From: Funneliformis mosseae
Lineage: Eukaryota > Glomeromycota > Glomeromycetes > Glomerales > Glomeraceae
Direction: 5' to 3'
NCBI GenBank assembly: GCA_910592005.1
Contig: CAJVPP010001909.1
Coordinates: 1-17,249, forward strand
Length of the DNA stretch: 17,249 nt
Shown: positions 8,023 through 17,249 of the stretch, in pieces
How positions within the stretch are numbered: position 1 is the stretch's first letter
How the letters are laid out: every line of letters starts with the position of its first letter
Made by a program: the position numbers and the translations under genes
The notes under the pieces: model-generated
Seen by the model: the letters and a program-made list of their open reading frames with translations, nothing else
Told to the model about the DNA's origin: nothing
Databases searched by the model: none

Positions 8023-9329
8023 TATATATTATTAATTAATAATTCCTTATACATCATTTTTTATAAAAAAAATGCTAAAAAAAAATCCTTATAAAATATA
8101 AGGAAATGTGTTACAGAATTTCAAAAAATGTATACAAAACTTATTTATAATAATGAAAAAACGTATGTAAATTTTTTATAGGATTTTTTTCATATCTGTA
8201 ATATAAAACAAGTGCTGAAATATGTTCACAGATTTTTCTTGTAGTTAGAATATTGCACGAGACAAGAACTAGAGTTGCACAATTATATCTTTCTTTCTTA
8301 TACTCATATATATGATCTAGAGTCACTTAACCCTAAGTGACTCAAGATCATTAACAATTAGTGCCAAATAGTGATTAATTCTATGTAAGCTAACTTTATT
8401 TGGCTCAGAATTAGTAGATTTTCATGTTTAAATCACAAATCACGAGGCAAGTTACAAATTGCAGCATAGATGACACCAGTGCTATAAATGGTTCTGTCAT
8501 ATAGTTAGAACTAATCAAGGTTTAGCATTAGTCCAAAATGCAAATCGGCCACTTCATTTTAGAAAAAGTTTGGCAATTCTTCGTTACTTGTTTCTTTGAA
8601 ATTTTTCTATATTTAGCTATCATATATATCGGTTAAAATATCAAAATTTGACCGATTTTCTCAATGTTTAAGAAAACTTTCAAATTCTGGTCAACAATAT
8701 AAGTAGCTAACTGTTGGCAAATCCTAATGAATAAATATATTAGTTTAGGTTGATTAGTTATTCAACTATCTAATAATTTCATTTATTGAGATAATAGTGT
8801 TTGACATAAACGCGTTTTCTGACTTATTGAATTTGAATATTCAACATGTTGACACTTCATAATTGCTAAAATTTTAGCCTACTGAAAATTTATCACTTCT
8901 TTTTCTGATATAGTTTGTGGCACTTCGAATATACCACAAAACTATAAAATTGATCTTTAGATCAAGTTTCTTTTTTACCAAATAAAGTGAATAAAAAAAA
9001 CTATCAAAGTCATCACTACCAATTTCTTCTAATACTATTTTCATGAATTTAACCAAAATTTCAGTAGCTATTTCTGATATATAATATTTAACTCAGAAAT
9101 TCATGATCTATATCAAAATCCATAAAAATCATCTATCATTTATTGATTCTGAAACAATTGAATCTTTAAATGGTTTGTAGTTAGGTGGTAAGTAATCTTT
9201 GAAATGTTTGGCATTGTTACTGGGTTTGTTTTCATTTATCTTAACATCTAAGTTAAAAGGCTGCAACAGCTAATTCTACACGTTAGAGTTTTTAACCTTA
9301 GGATTTTCTCTAAGTCTTACAGGTATCTA

Positions 9330-9760
9330 TTATACTTGAATCAACTCTACAATTTGTCACATCTTAGAATTTAAGATATATTTAATCGAACTCGTAATAA
9401 TGAACTCAATAGCAAGTTAGTATAGTATATCACAACAATCCTAAGTGAAGGACAACGTAAAGAAAAAAATAGTTTGTATAGATTTAAATTGATTCCTTTA
9501 TTTATAACCTGAAACTCGTATGAAACTTATAAACTTATAACTGAGTTAATTTACAACTTAAGCAAAAAGTTATTCTATTTATACAAAATGACTTTGCTAT
9601 AGCTAGCTACTTGCTACACTATAAATTAACTAAATATAGATATATGTCTCAATAAAAATATACTTAAATATAATAAAATAATAAAAATAAAATAAATAAT
9701 AAAATAATAAAAATAATAAAAAGAAATAATATAAATTACAGATGTTAAAGAAATTACAGA
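9330..9760. other. Sequence separating the two halves of transposase copy 2
   Basis: The N-terminal and central parts of copy 2 are separated by about 430 bp without clear transposase similarity. The interval comprises an AT-only simple-sequence tract at about 9650-9728 (AATAATAAAATAAA-type) and a more complex LTR-like segment at about 9355-9618. Part of it may be a degenerate linker of the transposase, since such N-terminal linkers are poorly conserved. Confidence 0.45.
9355..9618 (-). mobile_element. Possible solo LTR
   Basis: On the plus strand the segment begins TGTCACATC and ends TTGCTACA (TG...CA ends). On the minus strand it has a TATA-like TGTATAAATAG (at 9575-9585) and, about 80 bp further, AATAAAGG followed by a T-run, the order expected in an LTR (U3 promoter, then poly(A) signal). 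It is less AT-rich than its surroundings. I find no target-site duplication, internal region or second copy, so this remains a suggestion. Confidence 0.25.
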
Positions 9761-10497
9761 CGGAATAGAGTAAACAGAATAAACAGACTATTTAGAAAAT
9801 ACAAGGGAAATAGGTGAATCAGATAAATTTTATAAATCCTTTAAATTAAATGATTTTTCAATGCAATATGTCAATCAAGATCTTCCTTAATATGATTTAC
9901 ATAAAATTAAAATCTAATGGCTTTATAAATCATTTTTTTAGGGCAAATTTTCAACGCTGATAGCATAATTACAATCAGCCTATTCAGTTCCATTTGATGT
10001 ATTATCATCATCCTTAATATCAAATTTAGAGTTCTTTATTGCTGTATCATTATGTTCTATAGTTAGAAGTTTGACAGACAATGTTTGACGATTTGTATAT
10101 CTGTGTTTTTGAGATAATAAAGCATTAAGATAGGTAAAATCATTGGTAGTTTTTTGAGTTCCTTTGTTATTTTGTCTATTTTAGTTAAAAGTTTGTCCTA
10201 AAGCAGCTAAAGTTGTTAAAGTCTCTTCATCTTGTTTATTTTCAACATTTGGTTGAAGTAATTTGATATCTTCCTGAGCTAATGATTGTTTTGTTCATTT
10301 GACATATATAGTCTTTTTGTACATGAATCAACTATATTTCCTTTGCATTTGCTACAAAGACAAGAAACTTTCAGCCTTTTTCTGCTAGTTGGCTTAGCAA
10401 TTAGTCGAAAAGTAGTTAACTTTTCATGAATTACACTTGATATTGATCTTTTTCTTGTCATTTTTTAAATTGATTTTATAGAATATATGAATGCGTT

Positions 10498-10590
10498 GAA
10501 GTTTAAAATTCATTCCAAAAGTTTATTAAAATATTATTAAAATATATAAACGTTTTAGTTTAAAATTTCATTCTAAAAATTTATTTTTAT
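10498..10590. repeat. Two direct subterminal-type repeats upstream of copy 2
   Basis: AAGTTTAAAATTCATTCC at 10500 recurs about 57 bp on as TAGTTTAAAATTTCATTC, both followed by AAAAGTTTATT or AAAAATTTATT. They lie just 5' of the copy 2 transposase start. CACTA elements typically carry subterminal repeats, but no element end was found. Confidence 0.45.
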
Positions 10591-10663
10591 TGTATTATCA
10601 CATAAAAGTATATTTATATATAGTCTATATAGTAAAGTTTACCAAAGTTTATTGATATTCAAC

Positions 10664-10673
10664 TATATAAAAG
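10664..10673 (+). promoter_or_regulatory. TATA box (TATATAAAAG) of the gene at 10712
   Basis: TATATAAAAG lies 39-48 bp before the ATG at 10712, identical to the box at 1785. Confidence 0.55.
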
Positions 10674-10711
10674 AAGCCTATTTTCTATTTAACTTCTTTA
10701 AAACATTTGTT

Positions 10712-12525
10712 ATGACTTAATATTTATGCTAATAATTTAAAAATATAAAGATAAATCACTAAAAAAACAAGTTTTGACTAATTGCACCTATTTCAGAATC
10801 ATTTGTGTTACTTATTCTGGTAGTTTTTAACCAATTTTTGCTTATGCTGAATAGAACTGATACTAATACTTTCTTTTAAAAGAAAATCTAGCAAAAACAA
10901 TTTGTTAAGGAACTAGCCCTACGCCAGCTACTTCTAATAAGCAAAATAAAGAAAGAGACCTTAGCAAAATCAGATCGAATCCAAATATATGTCTACCATG
11001 AGATTGCATTTACCTCCTGTTAAAGAAAAAAGTGTTTCAAGTTTACCAAAAGATAGAAATGTTGATGGTATAGATACAGATTTATTTAAATTTTATGTTT
11101 ATAATATTACTAATTAATTATTTAAAAAGGTTGCTCAGTTATATGCATGAATCATTGAATTACAAGAAGACAACAGAAGTTACAAAGTTAAAATGAAACA
11201 CTTTTGGAGTATTGAACAAATTGTATCAGGAAAATGAAACTTTATTTTTTATTAATCCGAAATTTGAAAAGGAATAGGATAAATTATATGAAGAATTTAA
11301 ACAAAGCAAATCTTTCTGATTGCTAAGGACTTTGAGTTGACTGATAAAGGGTTAAAAGATAGAATCGACTTACAAGCCGATTTTGAGTTGAATGATGAGA
11401 CAGATTATAATACTACTCAAAGAGTTAAACATCAAAAAAATAAAAAGAAATCTAAAGGAAAAAAACCAATTAGAAATAGCGATGATGAAGAGGAATTGAA
11501 TATAAATAATGCAAGGGTTCAGAATTTTGTATTATTTTCACTTGTTATACTGGTTTTAATAACTAATATTATTTTATTAGTATGAAATAAAGATAATACT
11601 TAAAACCTTGTTGGTTGAAAATAAATAAAATATGATGAAAGGTTTATAAGTGATTTAAATAATGAAATTTTACGAAAGCTGATACCTGAATTGATGAAAA
11701 CAATGAGGCTAAGATATAATCCTTCTTATGGTCAATTAAAAAATTGGCTATAGGCTTTGCATAGGCATAAAAGAAGCTAATATAACTATAGAAAAAATAG
11801 GAAGCTTGATAAAGATAATCATTGTTTATATAGCAACAGCTGATTTAATGAGATAAATAAAGTTACACTTTTTATTAAAATTATTTGCTATTTACTAAAT
11901 TTGTTTTATTAAATATAGAAAATGTTCTGACGTATAAAAGGTACTAAATCTCTTTTTGAAAAGAAAGATAATCAAGTAGTGAAATATAAATAAGAAAAAG
12001 TGTTAAAGATATTACAAGATAATCACTATCATTCACCAGAGCTTAGCGAAACAGATGATAAAAATCTAGCAAATATAAAGCATAATATCAACACTTACGA
12101 CCTTTCTTAGAGATTAAAAGAGGTTTAATCAATACATTTTAATTTTTATTTGACACTCCACAATTGTAAAAACTAATATTCTTTTATTAGCTAAAAAATC
12201 TTTTATGTAACATAATTGATCCTCATTTATTAACATTACAAATATCCAAACTGATGAGAGATTATTGACATAATGATGAAATTTGTTTTTATAAGTTGAT
12301 CAAACTTTGCGATACTTCAGATTAGACCTATGAAGAATAAGATATGGATTACGGAACTGATTTTGAAGCTTCTCAAAGTTGGTTATATTAAACGAAACAG
12401 TTGAAGGAAGTGAAACATCACCTATAAGCGAAATCTGTAATATTATTCAAGATAATGAAAATGATGATAAATATAGAGATTATGATAGTGATCAATATGG
12501 AGAATATAAGGAAGATTATTATTAA
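10712..12525 (+). pseudogene. Decayed multi-exon gene with acidic C-terminus, unknown family
   Basis: The first ATG after the TATA box is at 10712 (MTQ-type start with early TAA). The 5' third is shifted between frames but contains PTPATSNKQNKERDLSKIRS and RLHLPPVKEKSVSSLPKDRN. From 11337 to 11861 one frame runs 175 codons: an acidic then Lys-rich stretch, a hydrophobic helix-like LFSLVILVLITNIILLV (about 11530-11580), and MRLRYNPSYGQLKNWL (about 11710). A GT...ATAG intron (11862-11918, 57 bp) leads to exon 11919-12122 (68 codons, VLKILQDNHYHSPELSETDD). A second intron (12123-12190, 68 bp) leads to the last exon from 12191 (LLCNIIDPHLLTLQISKLMR). A shift near 12390 leads to a very acidic end (YRDYDSDQYGEYKEDYY) and TAA at 12523-12525. 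Stops elsewhere are TAA/TAG/TGA at likely Gln/Trp. It lies divergent to transposase copy 2. I do not recognise it. Confidence 0.65.
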
Positions 12526-12845
12526 CATATTTTTTATTTTATAATTTGTAGTAAATTTCTAAAGTTATATTATATTAATTTAGCAAAATATAAGTGTATT
12601 TCATTTTATTTAATAAAAATTCGCTTAATATTCATTTAATATTCATTTAAAATTCATTTAAAAATTCGCTTAAAATTTGAATCTCCAAATTCTATTATTC
12701 ATTATGCTGATTATATATTGAACATCATGATCAAGTAGTAAGCGAAACATGACAATTGACATAAACTAACAGGCTAGATTTAGTTTATAATTCAGCATTA
12801 AACTAACAATCTGAAATTTTGGCCAAAATGGAGTATTTTGATTGG
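12526..12845. other. AT-rich stretch with a 13-bp minirepeat, no gene
   Basis: At 12620-12675 there are five copies of a motif close to AATATTCATTTAA or AATTCGCTTAA with 12-17 bp spacing. The rest, 12680-12845, is slightly more complex but gives no sustained frame. Confidence 0.5.
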
Positions 12846-13240
12846 TGAATAAGACTTAAAATAAATTAGAAACAATTTATCAATATAATATAATATTTTA
12901 ATATACATTAAAAAAGATTTAAAGTAAATTAAAAATAATTTATTGATATATTAAATCAAAAAGAACTTAAAATAAATTAGAAACAATATCTTTATCATAT
13001 ATTAAATTAATATAAGATTCAGAAACAATTTATTGATATATTAAATCAAAATAAACTTAAAATAAATTAGAAATAATACTTTTATCATATATTAAATTAG
13101 TATAAGATTTAAAAATAATTTATTAATACATTAAATCAAATTGAATTTAAAGTAAATCAGAAATAATACTTCATCATATATTAAATCAATACAAGATTTA
13201 AAAAAATTATCAATATATTAAATCAAAGAAAACTTAATAA
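12846..13240. repeat. AT-rich tandem array, 90-bp period
   Basis: AACTTAAAATAAATTAGAAA-type starts occur at 12964, 13054 and 13144 (exactly 90 bp apart), then 13231, with more diverged units at about 12853 and 12917. Each unit has two related halves, each ending in an ATATATTAAAT motif, so the 90-bp unit is itself an old dimer. It lies just upstream of transposase copy 1. Confidence 0.8.
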
Positions 13241-13471
13241 AAATAGTTATAAATATTAAAATTGTTTTATAAAGAAAATTTATTTAATTGCTTATACTTA
13301 CTAAAAAAGAAAACAAAAGTTTAATATAATAATATAAATATTTGCAAAATTACCACATTTTTTTAAAAAATATAAAATTAAACTAAAATTGTCTTCATAA
13401 ATAATTTCATTTTAAACTTTTATTTTCCTCTTATTTTCTTAATTATAAAATAAAAATAAGCTGAAAAAAGG

Positions 13472-16400
13472 TTGATTTTTAAATTATTTGATAATGATGA
13501 TTCATTATCAATTCATGATGAAGATATTTCTACTTCTCAATTTTCTAATACACCTTTTTATAGAAGAATAAATAGATCAATTGGTAATTTAACTGGTAAA
13601 AAATATATATCTAATTCTAGGCCATCAATCTCTTATAATATTAAAGTTAGATATCAAGATTCATAAAGTTTTATTTAGATACATTTTATTAATTTAGAAT
13701 ATAAGATGAAATGGAAGAATTATTAATATTGATTTTGACTAGATAAATTGTAAAAATTATCAAATATAAATCTAATAATAAATATTAAGAAGATTTTGAT
13801 TCTACTTTTTTACCTTAGAAATATATAAAAAAATATATAAGTTATCTAAAATCTAATATAAATCTTTTTAATAATTTGGAAATAGAAGCTGGTCAATCTT
13901 CAGAATCTTTAGAATTTACTATTAAAAAAGATTACATTATAGGTGAATCTGAAGATAATGATAATTCTATAGATAATAATTTTAAAATATTTAAAGATTA
14001 TGCATTACTAAATTATGAATAATTTTAAAATTCACCAAATATAGAATCAATTAATAACTGATTTTTATGGATTTTACTTTGAATCATATCATTTAGATCA
14101 GATTCAACTTACAGAGTTTACAACTGAGATGTTTATAAAATTTATGACAGAAATCAAAGGTGACAAATTTAAAAATTTTTCAAATTTAATATATTTGACG
14201 AAAAAACACTTAGATTAAATGATCAATTTTACCATTTGTTTCTTATTTTAAAAGTTATAAGCTGTATTAAAAATAGAAAGTGATAAATTTTCAACAGAAT
14301 TATATGCTGATTATAATAAAATTTTGACATATAAAATTTCCAATTTATCAATTTGTAAAATATGATTTTGTAATACTTTATTATCTCAAAAAATTGTATT
14401 GACAAATCAAATATTAATTTGATTTAATTTAATTTTTTTATTTTCTAAATTATAATAACAACTTACTTCTATATATCATCAGCTAATTTTAAAATTAGCT
14501 TGAGATAATAAACATATTGTTAACATTTTGACAAATATATTATTAATATATATAATGATAAAGTATGACAGATGTTAAAAGAATCTTTACAAGAAGATTT
14601 AGAAATTTTTTGAGATAAAGTAACTGATTCTTATCTTGGATTAATGTTAATTTTAGCTATATGATGGTATTATTTATAGTATTTGAGTAATATATACCAC
14701 TATATATAATTTGCCTCATAATATCTGATTTAAAAACATAAAAATTTACTGATTCTTGATCTTTTACTTTGATCAAGTGAAGTCAGTTTACATAAAATAA
14801 ATTATTATTTAGTGCTGATTATAAATGAATTGAAATCTTTTTAAAATGGATTATCAATAAATAAAATATATAAATATTCTAAAGAAAAGAACATTTATGT
14901 AGCTTTAATTCTTTATTTTATGTAATGTACCAACTGCTATAAAAATATGTGATATATTTTAGCTTTAGTATCATGTTATAGATGTAAAAAAAAGGTAAAT
15001 TATAAAAATTTTAAGTATAATTTTATTAGAATAGATAATATTGATAATTAGTTTATTATGTGAGATTTAGTTGAATATTATCAAAATACTTTAGAATAAA
15101 GACACTGCAATTTAGACTTTATGAAAATGATTTGTAAAGTAAAGTGATGTAAGATAGTCTAAATTATTATATTTGTCATATTTTAACCTATAAAATATAT
15201 TATAATCAATTTAATGTATTACCTATTTTTAGATATTGCATAAGAAATAGTAAAACAAATCTGAATTGATAAAGGGATTTTAATATCAAAATTTTGAATA
15301 AGATTCAGAAAAAGATGAACAAATTTCAGATTCCTTCTGATCTGAATTTTATTCTAGTAAAATTCATAAAGGAAAAGAATTTTCTAATTTTATAACCAAT
15401 CAGTGATAAATATTTTTCATTGTATATATTACTGTTTTATTTTGAAAATATCTTCAATTGTAGATAGAAAGATTCTTACATATTTTATAAGGATTTATAT
15501 AATTTTAGTAAGCTAGTTTATAGATTCAGATCTATTATATGAAGTATATTGAAATCTAATTAAGATAGTGAAATTGATTGAATATAATCACAAATATAAT
15601 AAATTACGCTAAATTTTTACCTTTTTCTCTTTTTTTTGTATGATTACTCAAAGATTGTAGTCTATTATATACGTTTTAGTAATTGTTTTTTAAACACATG
15701 AATAAAATATTAGGTATTTTTTTAAAAATTTCTTGAATAATTAGCTTACTAATTTATAAATGATTTTTAGATTCTTACTGAATAGTAATAGAAAAATTGA
15801 ACTTGAGTTAATGTGTTGATTGATATTTAATATTCAAATTAATAATATTATAAATTCTAGTTATATTGAGATAAAAGGGCTTAAATTACTAAAACTCAGC
15901 CTTTAATTAGTTTTTTTTTAAATACAGATAAATTTTCTTCTGACGAAATCCACTGATTTTGAATGAATTTACAAAATATACAAAATTAAATGTTACTAAA
16001 GTAAACTATTTTCAGGTAATTTCTTTAAATTACATTTAATAATATAATTATTTTAAGTAAAATACTTGATTTGATGGTTAAAATACTATAATATGACTTA
16101 TATTACATTTGATTTTAAGAAACTATTTAATAAGAATTTAGAAATTAGTATAATGATTCAGATTAAAATAAATAAATTCAAAAGGTATTAAATTAGTTCT
16201 AAAATCTTTAATTCATTGATGTCTTTATAATATATAAAAAATTCGTACTTTTTAGTCAAATTTATTACAAATAATAATATAATCAATTGTTACTCTAACT
16301 AAGTCTAATATTATTTTACTTATAAAATTTATTTATTATTCTAAATATGTGATATTATTTTAGTAAAAAAGAAATATGTAATATTAAATTATAGAATACT

Positions 16401-16605
16401 AAATTTTATCTGAAAAGTTATGATTATATAATATCAGTTCATCATATTTTAGGTTAATTTATACTGATTAACTATTAAATTACAACTTAGTAAAATGTAA
16501 AAGAATATTTGGCTATTAATCCAATTAATAGAAAATACCATTTATGAAATAAATTAAATATTTTTAGCATTATTTGGCTGTTAATCCTACAAAATATCAG
16601 TTATA
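13472..16605 (+). pseudogene. CACTA-like (tnp2/Transposase_21) transposase, copy 1, decayed
   Basis: The clear frame begins at 13472 (FDNDDSLSIHDEDIS) without a proper ATG and is acidic and low complexity to about 14030. It has shifts near 13695 and 14055 and a conserved-type NNWFLWILL at about 14045-14080. In order come ESYHLDQIQLTEFTTEMF (about 14090), SKLQQQLTSIYHQL (about 14450), ESLQEDLEIFWDKVTDSYLG (about 14580), SEVSLHKINYYL (14776), SCYRCKKKVNY (about 14970-15005), an INLMYYLFLDIA block (15205-15240), ILTYFIRIYIILV (about 15470), NRKIELELM (about 15790), and a C-terminal KINKFKRYQISSKIF to YFLVKFITNNN part (16170-16290). The order matches the transposase family as I recall it, and copy 2 shows homologous blocks. 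There are dozens of stops, several frameshifts, a small deletion at about 14648 removing the first catalytic-type Asp region, and the second Asp is Asn. The N-terminal zinc knuckle of copy 2 is not seen. Confidence 0.85.
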
Positions 16606-17080
16606 TTTCCTTTTAAATTTTATTTTATTTTAAAATATTTTAGTTAATTTTTAATGTATTATCAATCAGATGTAAATCAGATGTTAATAAGCTATAAATA
16701 AGATAAGTCAAATTTTGGCTAATCCTTAGCTGATTTCTGATATATGCTAATCAGCTAGACTGATTTTGATAATTTGCTGATTTTAGACTGATTTTCACAT
16801 GTCTGATTTTTTTGATTTTGACCAATAAATATTTTTAAACTTTTAAAATTCATAATTATTAATATATATTAATTGTTCAATTTTTTTAATTTTTAATTTA
16901 AAAATAATTTATTATTTAATAATTATAAAAATATAAAATTTAGTTTATTGGATTCATTCACATTAAGATCTATTAAATAGTAATATTTTTTATATTTCTA
17001 AAATTAATAAATAATAAGATATATAAATTTAGAATTTTAATTTTTTTTATAATAATTTATTATCTAATTAATTCAGTGTT
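16606..17080. other. Non-coding, with a CTGATTTT/AATCAG-rich stretch
   Basis: 16660-16815 is rich in AATCAG on the left (16668, 16676) and its complement CTGATT on the right (about 16730, 16760, 16780, 16790, 16803), around a centre near 16750 (TGCTAATCAGCTAGACTGATT). That is an imperfect inverted arrangement which could be a small decayed MITE. The flanks 16606-16659 and 16816-17080 are simple AT-rich sequence with no frame. Confidence 0.45.
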
Positions 17081-17082
17081 GA

Positions 17083-17163
17083 CAATGGACATATCCATTG
17101 ATATAACAATCGACAATGGACAGTTTTCCATTGTATCCATTGCATTGTCCATTGTGTCCATTG
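17083..17163. promoter_or_regulatory. Palindromic 9-mer cluster (CAATGGACA / TGTCCATTG)
   Basis: CAATGGACA occurs at 17083-17091 and 17114-17122, and its exact reverse complement TGTCCATTG at 17146-17154 and 17155-17163, back to back. Extra partial CCATTG units occur at about 17095, 17128 and 17136. This is a strong inverted arrangement in a patch of higher GC, 50-130 bp upstream of the TATA box at 17212. It may be a protein-binding cluster or a cruciform-forming repeat. Confidence 0.5.
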
Positions 17164-17211
17164 TGATTGACGTATTACAAATCTCGATTAAACTTAAATG
17201 GAAAGATTAGA

Positions 17212-17220
17212 ATATAAAAG
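17212..17220 (+). promoter_or_regulatory. TATA box (ATATAAAAG) facing the right edge
   Basis: ATATAAAAG followed by GGATCC lies 29 bp before the window end, pointing right. By analogy with 1785, 4552 and 10664, an ATG would be expected 40-70 bp downstream, just outside the window. Confidence 0.45.
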
Positions 17221-17249
17221 GATCCAAAATCGCATGATTATCAATAAAA

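Larger units (their letters stand above)
8180..10461 (-). pseudogene. CACTA-like (tnp2/Transposase_21) transposase, copy 2, decayed
   Basis: It reads from ATG at 10461 leftwards. The N-terminus (10461-9960) is basic and then has a zinc-knuckle-like CLCSKCKGNIVDSCTKR. One shift near 10280 leads into a long, nearly stop-free acidic region. After an interrupted stretch (9760-9330) it resumes as HFKDYLPPNYKPF (about 9200) and EEIGSDDFDSFFYSLYLVKK (about 9000). In another frame comes YSKCHKLYQ (about 8920), where family members have a CxxCH motif as I recall. Next are LATYIVD and an FDILTDIYDS block (about 8610-8720), GLMLNLD then TIYSTGVIYAAICNLPRDL (about 8440-8540), and KICEHISALVLYYRY (about 8200). 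It stops there, so the C-terminal half (DPMH, ERMNG blocks) is missing. Two expected Cys at the end are Tyr. The first catalytic-type Asp (NLD) is kept. Domain positions rest on recalled family consensus. Confidence 0.85.

Noticed and set aside
8141..9056. The two minus-strand ORFs (8141-8326, 8874-9056) as separate small genes
   Set aside because: Both are fragments of the same decayed transposase (copy 2), matching successive blocks of the family.
9655..9728. Coding continuation of transposase copy 2 (Tyr/Phe/Ile-rich on the minus strand)
   Set aside because: It is only A/T simple repeat, so any open frame is uninformative.
11530..11582. A real transmembrane helix in the gene at 10712
   Set aside because: The hydrophobic stretch (about 17 residues) lies in a region with decay on both sides and may result from C-to-T changes that enrich Leu, Ile, Val and Phe. 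It does not support a membrane protein on its own.
12846..13240. N-terminal exons of transposase copy 1 in the 90-bp array
   Set aside because: The repeats have stops in all frames, are exactly periodic and do not resemble the N-terminal zinc-knuckle region seen in copy 2.
1..16605. A nuclear code with TAA/TAG read as Gln (ciliate-like)
   Set aside because: TGA is just as common inside frames, TAG also occurs at apparent Trp positions in the transposases, there are true frameshifts and lost catalytic and zinc-binding residues, and CAA is still used nearby. Mutational decay explains all of this.

Overview
The window is very AT-rich eukaryotic DNA, by eye around four fifths A+T. Long coding-like stretches keep their reading frame but are peppered with TAA, TAG and TGA. 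They are separated by poly-A/T tracts, tandem arrays and short GT...AG introns of about 57-80 bp. Two decayed transposases resemble, as I remember it, a tnp2/Transposase_21 (CACTA-like) family that is abundant in arbuscular mycorrhizal fungi (Glomeromycotina: Rhizophagus, Gigaspora and relatives). I therefore read this as a transposon-rich, gene-poor piece of such a fungal genome. The lineage call is from memory and no search was run. I see no gene that looks intact.

Layout. 1-600 (minus): a 200-codon decayed ORF, cut by the window edge, in one unbroken frame with eight internal stops. 612-890: a direct duplication with a 150-bp period. 1187-1401: a weak ORF relic. 1434-1755: an AT-rich tandem array. 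1785-3550 (plus): a TATA box, then a decayed multi-exon gene that ends in an array of tandemly duplicated 21- and 30-nt micro-exons with their introns. 3551-4616: low complexity and a dispersed repeat. 4552-7504 (plus): a TATA box and a decayed multi-exon gene, with a tRNA-like relic in an intron and a 939-bp inverted-repeat (MITE-like) element at 6254-7192 flanked by a perfect 9-bp target duplication. 7842-8022: a second copy of the dispersed repeat. 8180-10461 (minus): CACTA-like transposase copy 2, truncated at its 3' end and split by 9330-9760, which may hold a solo LTR. 10664-12525 (plus): a TATA box and a third decayed multi-exon gene. 12846-13240: a 90-bp tandem array. 13472-16605 (plus): CACTA-like transposase copy 1, nearly full length and heavily decayed. 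16606-17249: a motif-rich non-coding stretch, then a palindromic 9-mer cluster and a TATA box facing the right edge, probably the promoter of a gene just outside.

A single mutational process explains most of the damage. Internal stops sit where Gln (CAA/CAG) or Trp (TGG) is expected, conserved Cys become Tyr, Asp becomes Asn, Gly becomes Asp and several splice-site G become A. All are C-to-T changes on one strand or the other, as in cytosine-methylation deamination or RIP-like mutation. Trp positions carry TAG as well as TGA, and there are real frameshifts and deletions, so a reassigned genetic code is the poorer explanation.

The most unusual structure is the exon-intron array at 2570-3550. 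Every intron is in the same phase, the exons spell a 17-residue repeat, and two intron classes alternate, which implies that a dimeric exon-intron unit was amplified. The second is the MITE-like element, whose body is ten units of about 50 bp, each able to form a hairpin.
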